DNA from: SIG653 sp045578045
GTDB taxonomy: Bacteria; Bacillota; Clostridia; Oscillospirales; CAG-382
Reading direction: 5' to 3'
NCBI GenBank assembly: GCA_045578045.1
Contig: JAZNJM010000014.1
Location: 1-24,791 of the forward strand
DNA: 24,791 bases
Below are positions 23,160 through 24,791 of this stretch, piece by piece; within the stretch, counting starts at the first letter, position 1, and every line of letters starts with the position of its first letter. Below the pieces are notes generated by a model. It was given only the letters and a program-made list of their open reading frames with translations, had not been told where the DNA came from and searched no databases. Both the position numbers and the translations under genes were made by a program.

Positions 23160-23287
23160 AACTTTTTTTAAACTGAATAATTGTTTTTTTTACTATTTTT
23201 ATAGTTTAATTGTAATTTTTATTTTTTGATGGAGTATAATTAAGTGTATTGATATTTTAATTATTTTAATCTCAGGAGGAATTATTT

Positions 23288-24559
23288 ATGTTTAAAAAAA
23301 TCAAATTAAGGAAAGGGCTATATTGTTCTAAATCCTTATGGAGAAGCAAATTTATCAAGGCATTAATTTTATGTTTTTTTGTAATATGTTTTGTCTTTGA
23401 AACAACGATAAATGGTTTCGCTTTATCAGATACTATATATCCATTAGATATAGGAGAAGAATCTTTTTGGTTTGATGAAATTGAAGCAATTTCAAATTTT
23501 ACCCCTGATTATTCGTCAAAGGCATCTATATTAATGGAAGCGTCATCTGGAAAAATACTTTTTTCTCAGAATGAAAAAGAGCGACTTCCAATTGCATCTG
23601 TAACTAAAATTATGTCCATTTTATTAGTTGTTGAAGCTATAGACGGAGGAAAAATATCTTTAGATGATATTGTTAATGTTAGTGAATATGCTTCTTCAAT
23701 GGGGGGCTCTCAGATATTCCTTGAACCGGGAGAAAAAATGAGTGTTGATGATTTATTAAAATCTCTTATCGTGGTTTCGGCAAATGATGCTGCTGTTGCA
23801 TTAGCTGAGCACGTATCTGGAAGCGTATCGGGGTTTGTTAATTCTATGAACGAAAAAGCAAAATCTCTTGGTATGGAAAATACTTGCTTTAAAAATACAA
23901 CGGGATTAGATGATGAAGGACATTTTTCCTCTGCGTTGGACGTTGCAATTATGACAAAAGAACTTCTTAAACATAAAATTATTTTTGATTATACTTGTAT
24001 ATGGATGGATACAATCAGAAACGGCGCTTTTGGACTTTCAAACACAAACAGACTTGTAAGATTCTATGATGGAGCAAATGGAATGAAAACAGGTTTTACA
24101 GATAAAGCAATGTATTGTCTTTCGGGAACAGCTTTAAGAAACGGTATGCAGCTTATTGCTGTTGTGCTTGGTGCTCCATCGTCCAACGAGCGTTTTTCTG
24201 CCACAAAGTCTCTTCTCGATTATGGATTTGCTAATTATACTGTCATAACTCCTGAAAAAATGTATATTGAAAATTTAACCGTTGATGGCGGAGAGAAAAA
24301 CATTCTAACCGCTGATTATACGCCTGAGCCTATTCTTATAAGAAAAGAAGATAAAGAAAAAATAACTCAAACCGCTTTTTTTAATGAGGAAATTATAGCT
24401 CCCGTCAAGAGAGGAGAAATTGTCGGAAAAATAAAATACTATATTGACGGAGCAGAAATAGGTGAGCTTCCTATTGTTTCAAGGGATGAAATAAGAAAAG
24501 TTGATTTTTCAATTATGTTTAATAAAATTTGGAATGGTATTTTATACGGTATTTTATAA
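23288..24559 (+). CDS. D-alanyl-D-alanine carboxypeptidase, DacF/PBP5-like
   Basis: Trims the terminal D-alanine from peptidoglycan stem peptides outside the membrane. After an unusually long basic n-region (about 23 residues) come a hydrophobic signal segment (about 24-38) and a likely cleavage near GFA-LS (44-47). The serine peptidase S11 motifs are complete: SVTK with Ser104 and Lys107, SAN (164-166) and KTG (267-269). A C-terminal PBP5-type beta domain follows (about 305-405), and the last 17 residues (FSIMFNKIWNGILYGIL) look like an amphipathic membrane anchor. A strong GGAGGA ribosome site supports the ATG. Sequence type is closest to Bacillus DacF/DacA; I cannot tell whether it is sporulation-specific. 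Confidence 0.92.
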   Translation: MFKKIKLRKGLYCSKSLWRSKFIKALILCFFVICFVFETTINGFALSDTIYPLDIGEESFWFDEIEAISNFTPDYSSKASILMEASSGKILFSQNEKERLPIASVTKIMSILLVVEAIDGGKISLDDIVNVSEYASSMGGSQIFLEPGEKMSVDDLLKSLIVVSANDAAVALAEHVSGSVSGFVNSMNEKAKSLGMENTCFKNTTGLDDEGHFSSALDVAIMTKELLKHKIIFDYTCIWMDTIRNGAFGLSNTNRLVRFYDGANGMKTGFTDKAMYCLSGTALRNGMQLIAVVLGAPSSNERFSATKSLLDYGFANYTVITPEKMYIENLTVDGGEKNILTADYTPEPILIRKEDKEKITQTAFFNEEIIAPVKRGEIVGKIKYYIDGAEIGELPIVSRDEIRKVDFSIMFNKIWNGILYGIL

Positions 24560-24566
24560 ATAATGA

Positions 24567-24595
24567 TTGACAAAATGAAAATTATGGATTATAAT
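24567..24595 (+). promoter_or_regulatory. Perfect sigma-A promoter of the pgi gene
   Basis: TTGACA (24567-24572), 17-base spacer, TATAAT (24590-24595). It begins eight bases after the dacF stop and predicts a start near 24602, leaving a leader of about 26 bases with no room for a riboswitch. This implies strong constitutive expression of pgi independent of dacF. Confidence 0.88.
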
Positions 24596-24627
24596 ATTAG
24601 CAATAAAAATAAAGATGGAGAGAAAAA

Positions 24628-24791
24628 ATGAGTATCAAAGTTATTGATGAATATTTGAATGGTTTTATAACCAAAGAAGAATACGATGCTGAAATGAAAA
24701 AAATTCCTCAGATCGTAGAAATGATTAAAAACAAATCTGGAGCAGGAAACGATTTTTTAGGTTGGGTTGATCTTCCTGAAAATTATGATAG
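24628..24791 (+). CDS. pgi: Glucose-6-phosphate isomerase, N-terminal part cut by the window end
   Basis: Only 54 codons are present and the frame runs off the window. The text MSIKVIDEYLNGFITKEEYD and the later SGAGNDFLGWVDLPENYD match the N-terminus of the firmicute-type glucose-6-phosphate isomerase, where a GNDFLGW-DLP-NYD block is characteristic. The enzyme interconverts glucose 6-phosphate and fructose 6-phosphate in glycolysis. A GGAG ribosome site (24617-24620) precedes the ATG, and a perfect promoter lies 33 bases upstream of the start. Catalytic residues are beyond the window. Confidence 0.82.
   Translation, partial: MSIKVIDEYLNGFITKEEYDAEMKKIPQIVEMIKNKSGAGNDFLGWVDLPENYD

Noticed and set aside
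23210..23240. Second dacF promoter TTGTAA/TATAAT
   Set aside because: Spacer of 19 bases and a poor -35; kept only as a remark under the dacF promoter.
1..24791. Mobile elements, CRISPR arrays, phage genes, tRNA or rRNA genes
   Set aside because: No transposase, integrase, regularly spaced repeats, target-site duplications or tRNA-like cloverleafs were noticed on either strand.

Overview
The window comes from an AT-rich (roughly one-third GC by eye) Gram-positive genome, most probably a member of the Clostridia, perhaps Oscillospirales or a neighbouring gut lineage. The reasons are the low GC, strong AGGAGG-type ribosome sites, a DacF-type D,D-carboxypeptidase, TmcAL, a clostridial-type dUTPase, and gene neighbourhoods typical of that class. 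I see no phage, IS element, CRISPR array, tRNA or rRNA, so this looks like ordinary chromosome with a few odd spots.

Bases 1-6379 (+): an almost complete histidine operon, hisG-hisD-hisC-hisB-hisH-hisA-hisF-hisIE, tightly packed with several ATGA overlaps. HisG is the short form, which needs HisZ; hisZ would lie upstream of the window.

Bases 6452-15106 (-): reading right to left, aspS is followed without a break by an ABC ATPase, an ABC-2 permease, a GldG-like protein, a DUF4340 protein and a lipoprotein. A small membrane protein follows, and its ribosome site lies inside a long hairpin. This is a Gld-like cell-envelope ABC system of unknown function co-transcribed with aspartyl-tRNA synthetase.

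Bases 15294-18920 (-): TmcAL and a PfkB-family sugar-phosphate kinase (TTG start) form one unit. Then come a MinD-like ATPase with its own promoter and a methylglyoxal-synthase-fold protein that appears to have lost nearly all its catalytic residues. The last two look like remnants of the clostridial mre/min/rodA/mgsA cell-shape cluster.

Bases 19004-22061 (+): a strong promoter drives ackA-dut-(PepSY-like membrane protein)-dat, ending in a bidirectional terminator shared with a convergent AEC-family transporter (22067-22999, -). The transporter promoter is a perfect consensus embedded in TTGA/TCAA inverted repeats. Bases 23288-24791 (+) carry a DacF-type carboxypeptidase and the first 54 codons of glucose-6-phosphate isomerase behind a perfect sigma-A promoter.

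No gene-free stretch exceeds 300 bases; the longest (23000-23287) holds the promoters of the AEC gene and dacF. The best leads are the degenerate methylglyoxal synthase, the hairpin-masked ribosome site, and the aspS-linked Gld-like operon. All family assignments were made by reading motifs; no database search was run.
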